This document shows, piece after piece, positions 8,462 through 16,288 of a stretch of 64,000 nt of DNA. The position numbers and the translations under genes are program-made. How positions within the stretch are numbered: position 1 is the stretch's first letter; every line of letters starts with the position of its first letter. Where the stretch lies: the NCBI GenBank assembly GCA_963766725.1, contig CAVYBK010000005.1, positions 1 to 64,000 on the forward strand. Reading direction: 5' to 3'. This stretch comes from DATEOR01 sp963766725 (GTDB taxonomy: Bacteria; Actinomycetota; Thermoleophilia; Gaiellales; Gaiellaceae). Below the pieces are notes generated by a model. The model saw only the letters and a list, made by a program, of their open reading frames with translations, made no database searches and was not told the origin of the DNA.

Positions 8462-9313
8462 TCATTCCCTTCGCTGCCAAACCTTCACCCAGTCGACCTC
8501 GGTGACGAGTGGGTCAGGAGTTGCCGCGTCGCAGTCGTTCGTCGAGTCCCAGCCGCACGCCTGCATGGTCAGCGCGAGGTACATCTGCTGGTCGCCCGAG
8601 TCGAAGAGAGGTTGAGATCCCTGCGCGACGTCATCGACGTACCACGTCAGGTCATCGGCTGTCCACTTCACGGAGAACACATGCCAGTCACCTGCAAGCG
8701 TGCCGGGGTTCGTGATCACGGCGCGCGTCTGGTCATCGTCCCCGCAGACGTTCCCGGTGTTGCGGTGCTGCGTCCCGTAGAACTGCGTCGGCTCGTCGCC
8801 CTGGTATTCCATGATGTCGAGCTCGAAGTTGAGATCGGGCTCCGGGCAGTTGGGCCAGTCGGCGGTGGCATGAGCCTTCGAGATGAGCCAGAAGGCGGGC
8901 CAGGAACCTTTGGCACCCGTGAAGCGCATACGCGCCTCGAAGTACCCGAACTGCCAGCTCTCCTTGACGGGGTCTCCGAACCAGTACGGGCCGGTGGTGA
9001 GCGACTGGTCTCCGACGTAGGGGCGCTTGTTCGAGACCTTCACCGTGCCGTTCGAAACGACCACGGCGCCGGCGCGGGGCTCGTCCTCCCAAAACAGCTT
9101 CTGCGTCCACACGGCCGGGTCGAGCGGGCCGTCGAAATCGTCCCCGAAGACCTTGGCATATCCCTGGCCTGCGATAGGTGCGGGCTCACCGGATGGGGCC
9201 GACGTCGACGCGTTCACAACGCTTCCCCCCATGGCGGCGGTGTGCCCACCTCCCATGCACGATGTGAGGAGAAGGCCGGACACAAGAGCGGCGACTGGAA
9301 GTAGGAAGCGCAC
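8462..9313 (-). CDS. GH16 family glucanase, lipoprotein
   Basis: 283 aa, GTG start. A lipoprotein signal with lipobox LLTSC (Cys 19) and a Ser/Ala-rich linker precede a glycoside hydrolase family 16 domain (residues 55-283). Seen: DDFDGPLDPAVW, FGYFEARMRF, GSWPAFWLIS and the catalytic ELDIMEYQ (E-x-D-x-x-E, nucleophile and acid/base Glu), then DWHVFSVKWTADDLTWYVDD and VDWVKVWQ. GH16 enzymes cut beta-1,3 or mixed-linkage glucans, agars or carrageenans; a laminarinase-like role at the cell surface is most likely. No sugar transporter lies nearby, so it is not part of a visible utilisation cluster. Confidence 0.9.
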   Translation of the reverse strand: MRFLLPVAALVSGLLLTSCMGGGHTAAMGGSVVNASTSAPSGEPAPIAGQGYAKVFGDDFDGPLDPAVWTQKLFWEDEPRAGAVVVSNGTVKVSNKRPYVGDQSLTTGPYWFGDPVKESWQFGYFEARMRFTGAKGSWPAFWLISKAHATADWPNCPEPDLNFELDIMEYQGDEPTQFYGTQHRNTGNVCGDDDQTRAVITNPGTLAGDWHVFSVKWTADDLTWYVDDVAQGSQPLFDSGDQQMYLALTMQACGWDSTNDCDAATPDPLVTEVDWVKVWQRRE

Positions 9314-9429
9314 CTGGCACTTCTACGCCTTCGTCGCCCCGCGAACAAGCGTCTCTGTGAGGCATTGTCTGCCGAGGCTGCGGCGCGTGCTCCGGTTAAG
9401 CGGAAGGCCGCGTTCGCCTGGGCTTAGGG

Positions 9430-9461
9430 CTTCCGCCCGAGGAGCCGAGCCACGACGGCGC
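9430..9461. repeat. dispersed 32-nt repeat, copy C
   Basis: Third copy of the element at 7332 and 7861. Its minus-strand reading ends RAVVARLLGRKP followed by TAA, parallel to copy B. It lies just upstream of the small gene at 9525. Confidence 0.55.
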
Positions 9462-9524
9462 GTAGAAGCTTTCCGACGGGGAAGAGGTCCTGGCCACTCG
9501 GCGAAGACGAGGTACGCTGCTCGC

Positions 9525-9740
9525 GTGATCCCGTGGATCGTCATTGCCGTGGTCGTCGTACCACTCGTCATCGTCGGCTTCCTGGCGACGCGTAGGTCGA
9601 CGGTTACCAGCGAGCATCCCGCGAGCGAAGACGCAGTAGCACGAGCGCGAACGGAGCGGGAGTTTGCGGAGGCGGAGGCTTACGAGGCGGAGTGGCGTGA
9701 AGAGGACAAGGAGAGGTACCGCCAGGAGCGCTTTCCCTAA
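9525..9740 (+). CDS. small single-span membrane protein
   Basis: 71 aa, GTG start. Residues 2-22 are a membrane segment (IPWIVIAVVVVPLVIVGFLA) followed by a charged helical tail (AVARARTEREFAEAEAYEAE, then WREEDKERYRQERFP). TACGCT lies 6 nt before GTG and there is no ribosome site, so the transcript is probably leaderless. No family recognised. Confidence 0.55.
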   Translation: MIPWIVIAVVVVPLVIVGFLATRRSTVTSEHPASEDAVARARTEREFAEAEAYEAEWREEDKERYRQERFP

Positions 9741-9764
9741 TCAGGTCACTAGCGCGGGCACTAA

Positions 9765-9787
9765 GCCGCCCGCGACCAGCGGACAAG
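9765..9787. repeat. 23-nt dispersed repeat, copy 2
   Basis: Second copy of the element at 7685-7707; one difference. Confidence 0.5.
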
Positions 9788-9878
9788 AGCCTCGGCGATT
9801 CGCTCGAAGGAGCGTCGCCGGCTGAGGAGCTCCGGACAAGTGCCCTCAGAGCCCGCCCCTTCGATGCAGTGCGGGCAA

Positions 9879-10211
9879 TCAACGGGTTGCTCGGAGGGGC
9901 GCCTCGGGGACTGCCTGGCCCGTGCAGGCCGGAGGGAGATACTCAGCGCGATGTCGCAGAAGAATTACCTGCTCGCAAACCAACCGTCGGAGTTGGAGCG
10001 GCTGCAGCTCCAGTCGCGCGTGTGGGAACCCAGTGGGCGACAGCTCCTGACCGAGAGAGGCGGCGGCCTCGAAGAACCTATCCGCGTCGTCGGAGCCTGC
10101 ATCGCCGAAGGCGCGGCTCCATTCATCGATCGCCTCCGTGTTCGCTTCGAGGGCGGTGTCGATCGTCGCCTGCACCCGTTCCAGGTCGGCGCTGGAGGGT
10201 TGCTCGACCAC
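9879..10211 (-). CDS. hypothetical protein, 110 aa
   Basis: The GTG start at 10211 is chosen because GAGAGGAGGT lies just before it. The first 65 residues are acidic and helical (SADLERVQATIDTALEANTE, then AIDEWSRAFGDAGSDDADRF); the rest (RLELQPLQLRRLVCEQVILL) is less convincing and could reflect a frameshift. No family recognised. It may be expressed with the next two small genes on the same strand. Confidence 0.45.
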   Translation of the reverse strand: MVEQPSSADLERVQATIDTALEANTEAIDEWSRAFGDAGSDDADRFFEAAASLGQELSPTGFPHARLELQPLQLRRLVCEQVILLRHRAEYLPPACTGQAVPEAPLRATR

Positions 10212-10312
10212 TTGACCTCCTCTCTCAGAAACGCGGAGGGGGAACCGCCGCAGCGTTCCCCCCTTCGCTGCCGACGAGCAACTGGATACTCTCCCATCCG
10301 CCCTCGCCGGGT

Positions 10313-10522
10313 TCATTTGAGCCCGAGCCTTGCAAGCCGCGCCTCGTTCTCGCGCTCGATCCGTTCGCGCTCCTCCTTGAGCATCCGGGCGCGCTCGGCC
10401 TCGAAGATCTTCTTGGACGCGGCGATCGCCTCCGCGTGAGCCTCGCTTCTCGGCCGTTCGTGCTCGAGGCCGCTGAGCACCCCGAGAACGTTCTCCAGAC
10501 TCTCGAATCCTGCAATCGGCAT
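10313..10522 (-). CDS. small coiled-coil protein
   Basis: 69 aa, a long charged helix (EAIAASKKIFEAERARMLKE, then ERERIERENEARLARLGLK) after a short N-terminus. A GGAGGCGG ribosome site precedes ATG, which overlaps by one base the stop of a possible upstream frame (TAATG). Probably a DNA- or protein-binding accessory gene; function unknown. Confidence 0.5.
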   Translation of the reverse strand: MPIAGFESLENVLGVLSGLEHERPRSEAHAEAIAASKKIFEAERARMLKEERERIERENEARLARLGLK

Positions 10523-10767
10523 TAGGCCGCCTCCCTCATTGCCGCCGGCTCGGCCAGTGTCACGACGCCTGCGGGCCGAAGTTGTGTGCGTCCGAGCATT
10601 CGTGGTTCCTTGCTTCGCATAAAGATCCAGGGGTTCGAGACCCACCTGTCGCCTTTCCCCGGCGTCAAGATCAGCTCGAGCGCGCGGGGCGTTCTGCAGC
10701 CCCACTCCTCGCGGCGGGCCCGACCGTGTCGCTGCCGGCTTCCCTTCGGGCGGCTCGAGGAGCGCAT
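10522..10767 (-). CDS. possible small basic protein
   Basis: 81 aa, Arg-rich N-terminus, then TPGKGDRWVSNPWIFMRSK. The only support is the TAATG overlap with the next gene; the start is uncertain and ATG 10617 would give about 32 aa. A competing plus-strand frame ends in ICWKCGRRV. Could be non-coding. Confidence 0.25.
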   Translation of the reverse strand: MRSSSRPKGSRQRHGRARREEWGCRTPRALELILTPGKGDRWVSNPWIFMRSKEPRMLGRTQLRPAGVVTLAEPAAMREAA

Positions 10768-10795
10768 CTGCTGGAAGTGCGGGAGGCGGGTTTAG

Positions 10796-10921
10796 CTATG
10801 GCTGTCTTTCGTTCAGATGCGTCTGCCACGCCTGCTCTACGTATTCGACGACCTGTAGCCATGCCTCCCGCACTTGGCCGGTCAATCGCGGATCCTGTGG
10901 GTGTGCTAGCCCCCTATCCAT
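10796..10921 (-). CDS. short protein, possible remnant of a larger gene
   Basis: 41 aa: MDRGLAHPQDPRL, then QVREAWLQVVEYVEQAWQTH and LNERQP. It reads like the start of a real helical protein cut short. The frame stays open upstream of ATG (RVAVRNNPAGLP) to a TAG but offers no start there. Codon use includes AGA, AGG and GTA, unlike the core genes. Probably an acquired or decaying gene. Confidence 0.4.
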   Translation of the reverse strand: MDRGLAHPQDPRLTGQVREAWLQVVEYVEQAWQTHLNERQP

Positions 10922-11003
10922 CGGCAAGCCAGCCGGGTTGTTCCGAACGGCTACGCGCTCCTAGGCTCGCTCTGTAGAGAACCCCATATAGAGGAGGCAA
11001 GGG

Positions 11004-11378
11004 ATGACAACCTTCAAGAGAACGCTGGGAATGCTGCGGTTCGTCGTCGTGGTCGGATGCCTGGCAATCGCCGGTGTGCTCGCCGGCACTGCAAACGCCG
11101 AGCCAACGGGTGGTAACGCCATCACGGTTACGCTCTTCAACTGTTCGGGCCCGGCAGGGACGCCTTCGTCGTTCGACATTCAGAAGGAGCCCAACCCCGG
11201 CGTCGCCGCCCATGTGGTCGGTGAGACCTTCCTCTTCAAGCGAACATCGCTCACCTTCGTCGACACGGGCGAGAGCGTCATCTGGGGACCGAAGACCGAG
11301 AAGGCGATCATCACCTGCATGGTCGTCGTCCCGAGCGGGAGCCTGGCCGTCGTGACGGGATTCTTCACCGGGTCGTAG
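11004..11378 (+). CDS. secreted protein of unknown function
   Basis: 124 aa with a signal peptide (LRFVVVVGCLAIAGVLAG, cut after TANAE) and a mature beta-rich domain with two Cys (LFNCSGPAG and IITCMVVVPSG) that likely form a disulfide. The start is fixed by GAGGAGG 7 nt upstream. A long hairpin follows. No family recognised. Confidence 0.7.
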   Translation: MTTFKRTLGMLRFVVVVGCLAIAGVLAGTANAEPTGGNAITVTLFNCSGPAGTPSSFDIQKEPNPGVAAHVVGETFLFKRTSLTFVDTGESVIWGPKTEKAIITCMVVVPSGSLAVVTGFFTGS

Positions 11379-11422
11379 GCAGGGAACTTCCTTCCTCTTC
11401 CCTCCCTCGCAAAGGACGCTAG

Positions 11423-11472
11423 GGGGCCGGGCGGCTAGCCGAACGCCACGCGCTTGCTACGCGCCCGGCCCC
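11423..11472 (+). terminator. long hairpin, probable terminator
   Basis: An 11-bp GC stem (GGGGCCGGGCG and CGCCCGGCCCC) with a 28-nt loop, 45 nt after the secreted protein gene. There is no T tract. Confidence 0.45.
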
Positions 11473-11607
11473 TGCGGACGACGTGTTAGGTGACTAGGCG
11501 AAATTTCTAGGTACGCACCGGGGTACGCACGCCACGGCATTTCTGGCACATCTGGCACGGATGGCTCACGCAACCAAGCGGGTTCCGCTCAACCATGCGG
11601 CTGCAAA

Positions 11608-11680
11608 TGGGCCCGCCAGGATTCGAACCTGGGACCAACGGATTATGAGTCCGCTGCTCTGACCGCTGAGCTACGGGCCC
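11608..11680 (-). tRNA. tRNA with CAU anticodon, probably tRNA-Ile2
   Basis: 73 nt with a full cloverleaf: acceptor GGGCCCG/CGGGCCC and discriminator A, D arm GCTC...GAGC, anticodon loop CTCATAA, T arm CCAGG-TTCGAAT-CCTGG. The CCA is not encoded. CAU fits elongator Met or lysidine-modified Ile2; the variable region TTGGTC resembles bacterial Ile2 more than Met. The accessory region 4192-11500 lies downstream of its 3' end. Confidence 0.9.
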
Positions 11681-11790
11681 TGCGCCGCTGAGCGTATCGC
11701 CTCGACAGTGCCGGACTGTTTCGGGCACACTCGTCCCTGGCATAAGATGCCGTCGTCCCGAAACCCGACCGACGGAGGTGGGAGCTCGAG

Positions 11791-12243
11791 GTGAAGGTCT
11801 TTCAGCGGGAACACAGCCTGAGGACAAAAGCAGGCCTCGAGATCCGGGACATCACAGACGAAGTGAAGGAATGCGTTGCCGAGAGCGGCGTGAGCGACGG
11901 CATCGCCTGCGTCTACTCCCCCCACACGACCTGCTGCGTGCGGGTCAACGAATTCGAGACGGGCTTCCTCGAGGACTTCGTCCGCATGCTGCGGCGGATC
12001 GTCCCGAGCGAGAAGTACTACGCGCACGACGACTGGGACCGGCGCACCGAGAACATCTGCCCCGAGGACGTCGAGTTTGCGAACGGCCACTCGCACTGCA
12101 TGGCGATGCTCCTCGGGCCGGCAGGCGAGTCCATTCCGGTTCGTGAGGGCGAGCTCTGCCTCGGCACCTGGCAGCGCGTCCTCTTCATGGAGCTCGACCG
12201 CTCCCGCGAGCGCCGCTGGATCGTCCAGGTCGTCGGCGACTAG
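11791..12243 (+). CDS. yjbQ: YjbQ/UPF0047 family protein
   Basis: 150 aa, the full length of the UPF0047 family, whose members can complement thiamine-phosphate synthase mutants but whose real role is unclear. Seen: DITDEVKECVAESG, ACVYSPHTTCCVRVNE, ENICPEDVEFANGHSHCMAM, GTWQRVLFMELDRSRERR. The conserved Cys and His residues line the putative active site. The start is GTG after GGAGGTGGGAG. It is a single gene ended by a hairpin shared with the convergent zur gene. Confidence 0.9.
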   Translation: MKVFQREHSLRTKAGLEIRDITDEVKECVAESGVSDGIACVYSPHTTCCVRVNEFETGFLEDFVRMLRRIVPSEKYYAHDDWDRRTENICPEDVEFANGHSHCMAMLLGPAGESIPVREGELCLGTWQRVLFMELDRSRERRWIVQVVGD

Positions 12244-12258
12244 CTCTTCGGACCAAAT

Positions 12259-12286
12259 GAAACGGGGCCGCCGCCAGCCCCGTTTC
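12259..12286. terminator. bidirectional hairpin between yjbQ and zur
   Basis: A 10-bp stem (GAAACGGGGC and GCCCCGTTTC) with an 8-nt loop, 15 nt after yjbQ and about 170 nt beyond the zur stop. Confidence 0.65.
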
Positions 12287-12454
12287 TGTGGAAAATCTGT
12301 CCGGGCTGCCCCCGCCGCATCGGGGCCCGACCCGGTATTTCGTTCGCCTCCGTCACTTTGCCGCAGCGCACCCCCGGCGTCCCCCCTCCGAGGGAGTTGA
12401 CTCCCTCCCCCGTTCGGGGTTGACCGCCCTGCTTCACACGGTTGACTCGACCGC

Positions 12455-12883
12455 TCAGGCGGCCTGACAAGCAGCACAGAGCCCGGTGACCTCGAGCGTG
12501 TGCCCGGTGGGCGTGAATCCGTGCTCGCGCGCGGCTTTCCCGAGCCATTCGTCCACCTCGCAGCCTTCGAGCTCGGCCACGCCGTGGCAGCGCGCGCAGA
12601 CCAGATGGTGGTGGTGCCCCTCGCCGCAGAGGCGGTAGCACGTCTCGCCCGGCCGGTGCGCGAACTCGTCGATCACGCCGTGCTCGCTGAGAAGCGAGAG
12701 CGTCCGGTAGACGGTGGCGAGGCCGACCGCATCGCCGCCCTGGCGAAGGCGCGAGTAGATCTCCTGGGCGGTCGCATCGTGGGGCTCGGCCGCGAGCGTC
12801 TCGAGGACGAGCAGGCGCTGGCGCGTTGCGCGGAGGCCGGCCTGCGCCAGGCGGTTGCCCGAAGTGCTTTGCGCGTCGGTCAT
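12455..12883 (-). CDS. zur: zinc uptake regulator Zur (Fur family)
   Basis: 142 aa. N-terminal winged helix (LRATRQRLLVLETLAAEPHD, then ATVYRTLSLLSEHGVIDE) and C-terminal metal-binding part with HHHHLVCARCHGVAEL and TGLCAACQ, the two CxxC pairs of the structural zinc site. Divergent from znuACB, which makes Zur far likelier than Fur. The start is ATG 12883 (MTDAQSTSG); there is no ribosome site, and TATCGT lies 8 nt upstream, so the message is probably leaderless. When zinc is replete the protein should bind the box at 12913-12927. Confidence 0.9.
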   Translation of the reverse strand: MTDAQSTSGNRLAQAGLRATRQRLLVLETLAAEPHDATAQEIYSRLRQGGDAVGLATVYRTLSLLSEHGVIDEFAHRPGETCYRLCGEGHHHHLVCARCHGVAELEGCEVDEWLGKAAREHGFTPTGHTLEVTGLCAACQAA

Positions 12884-12890
12884 CGGCGAG

Positions 12891-12897
12891 TACGATA
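12891..12897. promoter_or_regulatory. overlapping divergent -10 elements of zur and znuA
   Basis: TACGATA reads as TACGAT 9 nt before the znuA ATG on the plus strand and as TATCGT 8 nt before the zur ATG on the minus strand. Both start codons would sit at or next to the transcription start. Confidence 0.55.
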
Positions 12898-12905
12898 CCG
12901 CAGAC

Positions 12906-13755
12906 ATGAGACTGAGAATCATTCTCATCCTGGGAGTCGCTTCTCCTGCTGACCGCATGCGGGCCGTCCGTGCAGGCCGGGCCCGACACCGTGGTTGCGA
13001 GCTTCTACCCGCTCGCGTTCGCGGCGAAGGAGATCGCGCCGAGCGCCCCGGTCGAGAACCTGACGCCGCCGGGAGCGGAGCCGCACGACCTCGAGCTCTC
13101 CCCCATCGACGCCGCGACTGTGCGCGAGGCACGGCTCGTCCTTCTCCTCGGCCACGGCTTCCAGCCGCAGCTCGAGGACGCCTCCGGCGACGGGGACAAC
13201 GTCCTCCACCTCCTCGACACCGCGGGGCTCGACCTGCTCCCCAACGGGGACCCCCACGTCTGGCTCGACCCTCTGCGCTACGCGAAGATCGTCGAGCGGA
13301 TCGGCCAGGCTCTCGGCGCCGAGAACGCGGCCTCGAGGCTCGTCGCGCGCCTCCATGATCTGGACACCGAATACCGCGAGGGCCTGGCGAACTGCGAGCG
13401 CCGCGAGATCGTCACGAGCCACGAGGCATTCGCCTATCTCGCGGAGCGATATGGGCTCGAGCAGGTCCCGATCACGGGGCTGAGCCCGGAGGCCGAGCCG
13501 CAGCCGGCCGACCTCGCACACGTCGTCGAGCTCGTGGAGGAGCGGGGAGTGACGACGATCTACTACGAGACGCTCGTCTCGCCGCGGATCGCGGAGACCG
13601 TCGCGCGGGAGACAGGCGCCAAGGTCGCCGTCCTCGACCCGATCGAGGGCCTCACGCCCGCCGAGATCGCCAGGGGCGAGGACTACTTCACGCGAATGCG
13701 CGCGAACCTACGCGCACTCGAGGAGGGACTGGGGTGCAGCCAGCCGTCGAGCTGA
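12906..13755 (+). CDS. znuA: zinc ABC transporter substrate-binding lipoprotein ZnuA, frameshifted
   Basis: About 282 aa periplasmic-binding protein of the cluster A-I (ZnuA/TroA) type. The main frame has VVASFYPLAFAAKEIA, LTPPGAEPHDLELSP, GDPHVWLDPLRYAKIVERI, VTSHEAFAYLAERYGL and IYYETLVSPRIAETVA; His residues and Asp/Glu of these blocks bind zinc. The frame has no start before residue GTG 12979, but the frame beginning ATG 12906 encodes MRLRIILILGVA, and dropping one T near 12943 joins it to LLLTACGPSVQAGPD, a perfect lipoprotein signal. I therefore place the start at 12906 with one frameshift. Operon with znuC and znuB. Confidence 0.85.
12913..12927. promoter_or_regulatory. Zur box
   Basis: A perfect 7-1-7 palindrome, TGAGAAT C ATTCTCA, close to the actinobacterial Zur consensus. 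It lies inside the first codons of znuA, just downstream of both predicted start points, so bound Zur would block znuACB and probably zur itself. Confidence 0.75.
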
Positions 13756-14453
13756 AGGACGTCTCGTTCGCGTATCCCGGCGGGCCCGAGGTCCTGAGCG
13801 GCGTCGACCTCGAGATCCGGCGCGGGGAGTTCGTCACCATCGCCGGCCCGAACGGAGGCGGCAAGACGACCCTCCTGCGGGTCGCGCTGGGCCTCGAGGA
13901 GCCTGCCAGCGGCGAGGCGCGCCTCTTCGGCGAGCCCGCCGACCGCGTCCGCGACCGCTACCGGATCGGGTATCTCGCCCAGCGCACCCGGCTCGCGATC
14001 GACGCGCCGGCGACCGTGAGCGAGGTGGTGACCGCCGGCCGCGTCGCGCGTCGCGGCCTCCTGAGGCCGTTCGGCCATGCCGACCGCGAGGCGATCGCAG
14101 ACGCGATCTCGCGCGTCGGCCTCCAGGACCGAGCGGCAACGCCGATCCAGCGGCTCTCCGGCGGCCAGCAGCAGCGCGCCTTCATCGCGAAGGCGCTCGC
14201 CGGCGAGCCGGAGCTCCTCGTCCTCGACGAGCCGACCGCCGGTGTCGACGTCGACGCGCAGGAGGCTTTCGGCGCGTTTCTCGGCGGGCTGCACGAGGCT
14301 CTCGGCGTCACGATCCTCTACGTCTCGCACGAGTTCGGCGCGGTGGAACGGTTCGTCGAGCGCGTCATTCTCGTCCGCGGCGGCATCGTCTTCGACGGCC
14401 CGCCTGCCGAGCTCCCCGCCCACTGGCACGACCCATCCCATGTTCATCCTTGA
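13734..14453 (+). CDS. znuC: zinc ABC transporter ATPase ZnuC
   Basis: 239 aa. Walker A GPNGGGKTT, Q-loop YLAQRTRL, signature LSGGQQQRAF, Walker B LLVLDEPTAGVD and switch His in YVSHEFGA. It powers zinc import with ZnuA and ZnuB. GTG start inside the last 22 nt of znuA, and its end overlaps znuB by 14 nt, so the three are translationally coupled. Confidence 0.92.
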   Translation: MQPAVELKDVSFAYPGGPEVLSGVDLEIRRGEFVTIAGPNGGGKTTLLRVALGLEEPASGEARLFGEPADRVRDRYRIGYLAQRTRLAIDAPATVSEVVTAGRVARRGLLRPFGHADREAIADAISRVGLQDRAATPIQRLSGGQQQRAFIAKALAGEPELLVLDEPTAGVDVDAQEAFGAFLGGLHEALGVTILYVSHEFGAVERFVERVILVRGGIVFDGPPAELPAHWHDPSHVHP

Positions 14454-15249
14454 CGCCGACTTCATGCGGATCGCGTTCGCGACCGGCGCGGTCGTCGGCG
14501 TGCTCGCGCCCGCGGTCGGGTTCTTCCTCGTCCAGCGGCAGATGAGCCTGATCGGAGACGGGATCGGGCACGCCGCCTTCGCGGGCGTCGCGGCCGGCTA
14601 TCTGTTCGGCGTCTCGCCGGTCGGGGCCGCGCTCGTCGCGGCCACGCTTGCCGCGGTGGGCGTCGAGTGGCTCCGGAGCCGGCACCGCGCCGCAGGCGAC
14701 CAGGCGCTCGCGCTCATCTTCTACACGGGGATCGCCGCAGGAGTCGTGCTCGTCTCTGCCGCGGGAGCATTGAACGCCAACCTCTTCTCCTTTCTCTTCG
14801 GCTCGATCCTGACGGTGACCTGGTCCGATTTCGCGCTCGTCGCGGTGCTCGGAGCCGTGGGGCTCGGGATCATCGCGTTGCTCTATCGCGGGCTGGTCGC
14901 CGTGGCACTGGACGAGGAGGGAGCGCGCGTCAGCGGGCTTCCGATCGGGCTCCTGAACGTCGCGCTCGCGGCGCTGGCAGGCGTGACGGTCGCCGTCTCG
15001 ATGCGGATCGTTGGCATCCTGCTCATCGCCGCGCTGATGGTCCTGCCGGTCATCGCCGCGGGGCGGATCGGCACGAGCATCCGCTCGACGATGCTCCTGT
15101 CGATGGGAATCGGGCTCTTGTCTGTTTCGGCCGGATTGACGATGTCCTACTACGCCAACCTCGCCCCAGGAGGCGCGATCGTCCTGCTCGCGGCCGCCTT
15201 CGCGGTGGCCGCCCAGATCGGTGCGCCGCTCCTTAATCGCACCCGATAA
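14440..15249 (+). CDS. znuB: zinc ABC transporter permease ZnuB
   Basis: 269 aa, about eight membrane helices. The segment QMSLIGDGIGHAAFAGVAAG and MRIVGILLIAALMVLPVIAA are typical of the ABC-3 permease family (ZnuB/TroC). The start is ATG 14440 (MFILDADFMRIAFATG), overlapping znuC. Last gene of the znu operon. Confidence 0.92.
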   Translation: MFILDADFMRIAFATGAVVGVLAPAVGFFLVQRQMSLIGDGIGHAAFAGVAAGYLFGVSPVGAALVAATLAAVGVEWLRSRHRAAGDQALALIFYTGIAAGVVLVSAAGALNANLFSFLFGSILTVTWSDFALVAVLGAVGLGIIALLYRGLVAVALDEEGARVSGLPIGLLNVALAALAGVTVAVSMRIVGILLIAALMVLPVIAAGRIGTSIRSTMLLSMGIGLLSVSAGLTMSYYANLAPGGAIVLLAAAFAVAAQIGAPLLNRTR

Positions 15250-15277
15250 CCACATCAACACCAATTTCCTACGTTTC

Positions 15278-16258
15278 ATGCCTATTCTTGAAACCGTGAA
15301 ACGGTTCGGCATCCTTGCTGGGCTCGGCCTTGCGCTGCTCGCCCTCCTCCTCCCCGCCCGGGCGAGCGCCGACGTGCTGCCGGTCGTCGTCCAGGTGCAG
15401 GCGCCGGACGGGACGCACGTCCAGGTGTCCGGCGAAGGCGCGCTGAGCTATCCGCGGAACGGCCGCTTCGTGCGCGCGCAGTCGGTCACCGTCGAGGGCG
15501 ACCATCTGATCTTCACGGGACTCTCGCTGCTCGGCGGGCGCGTGAAGGCCGACCGGCTCGTCATCCCGGTGAACGGGTTCGGCGACGCCTCGCTCTCGGG
15601 CCTCAGGATCGAGGGACGGAAGCCACAGGGCCTCCCGAACCAGGTGATCCCCCTGAAGGACGGCGGCTACGTCGTCTCTCTGCAGGAGTCGCTCGACGGG
15701 CAGCAGCGAAACCTGGCCGGGCTCGTCGTCCACCTGGGCGCGAAGACGGGCAAGCTCCCGGCCGGCACGGAGATCCTCGTGGGCGTGCCCGCGAAGGTCG
15801 ATGTCGCTGCCGGCTACACCTACCCGCTTGCGGCCCAGGGCGAGATCATCGGCTGCCCGTTCGTCCCGGGCTCGACGCACAGCGCCTTCGTCGCGCCGGA
15901 CAACCTCGCCTCCGACAACGCGGTGGACATCTCCGTCCCCGTCGGAACCCCGGTCTTTGCGGTCACAGACGGCGTGATCGGGCCGCAGATCGGCGCGCTC
16001 GACTCCACGGATCCGGCGATGGCCGGGCTGCGCCTCCACCTCAATGCGCCGGGTGTCCAGTTCTACTACGCGCACCTGTCCGAGATCGACGTCGTCCCGG
16101 GCCAGTTCGTCCAGGCCGGGCAGCAGCTCGGGCTCTCGGGCTCCGCCAACGGCGCCGCCCACCTCCATTTCGCCCAGGACATCGGCAATCCGGCGGAGAC
16201 GGTCGGCGCGCTAGGCGCCTGCCCGTTCTACCAGTCGTATTCCGAACCCTGGGGCTAG
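15278..16258 (+). CDS. secreted M23 family peptidase
   Basis: 326 aa. Signal peptide (FGILAGLGLALLALLLP, cut after ASA), a beta-rich middle domain, and a C-terminal M23/LytM domain (residues 205-326) with DNAVDISVPVGTPVFAVTDG and the HxH motif in AAHLHFAQD. The first zinc ligand of the usual HxxxD is Asn in NAVD (N-x3-D), so activity is uncertain and the protein may act as a LytM-type activator or as a cell-wall amidase partner. Start ATG 15278; GTG 15296 is an alternative. Confidence 0.8.
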   Translation: MPILETVKRFGILAGLGLALLALLLPARASADVLPVVVQVQAPDGTHVQVSGEGALSYPRNGRFVRAQSVTVEGDHLIFTGLSLLGGRVKADRLVIPVNGFGDASLSGLRIEGRKPQGLPNQVIPLKDGGYVVSLQESLDGQQRNLAGLVVHLGAKTGKLPAGTEILVGVPAKVDVAAGYTYPLAAQGEIIGCPFVPGSTHSAFVAPDNLASDNAVDISVPVGTPVFAVTDGVIGPQIGALDSTDPAMAGLRLHLNAPGVQFYYAHLSEIDVVPGQFVQAGQQLGLSGSANGAAHLHFAQDIGNPAETVGALGACPFYQSYSEPWG

Positions 16259-16275
16259 CTTCTCGAACGCTTGAC

Positions 16276-16281
16276 TACGAT
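16276..16281 (+). promoter_or_regulatory. -10 element for leaderless cyclase transcript
   Basis: TACGAT exactly 7 nt before the GTG start at 16289; no ribosome site. Confidence 0.55.
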
Positions 16282-16288
16282 TCGAGGC

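Noticed and set aside
11608..11630. tRNA 3' end as an attachment site with a second copy at 6713
   Set aside because: Only about 10 nt match, no integrase nearby; not distinguishable from chance.
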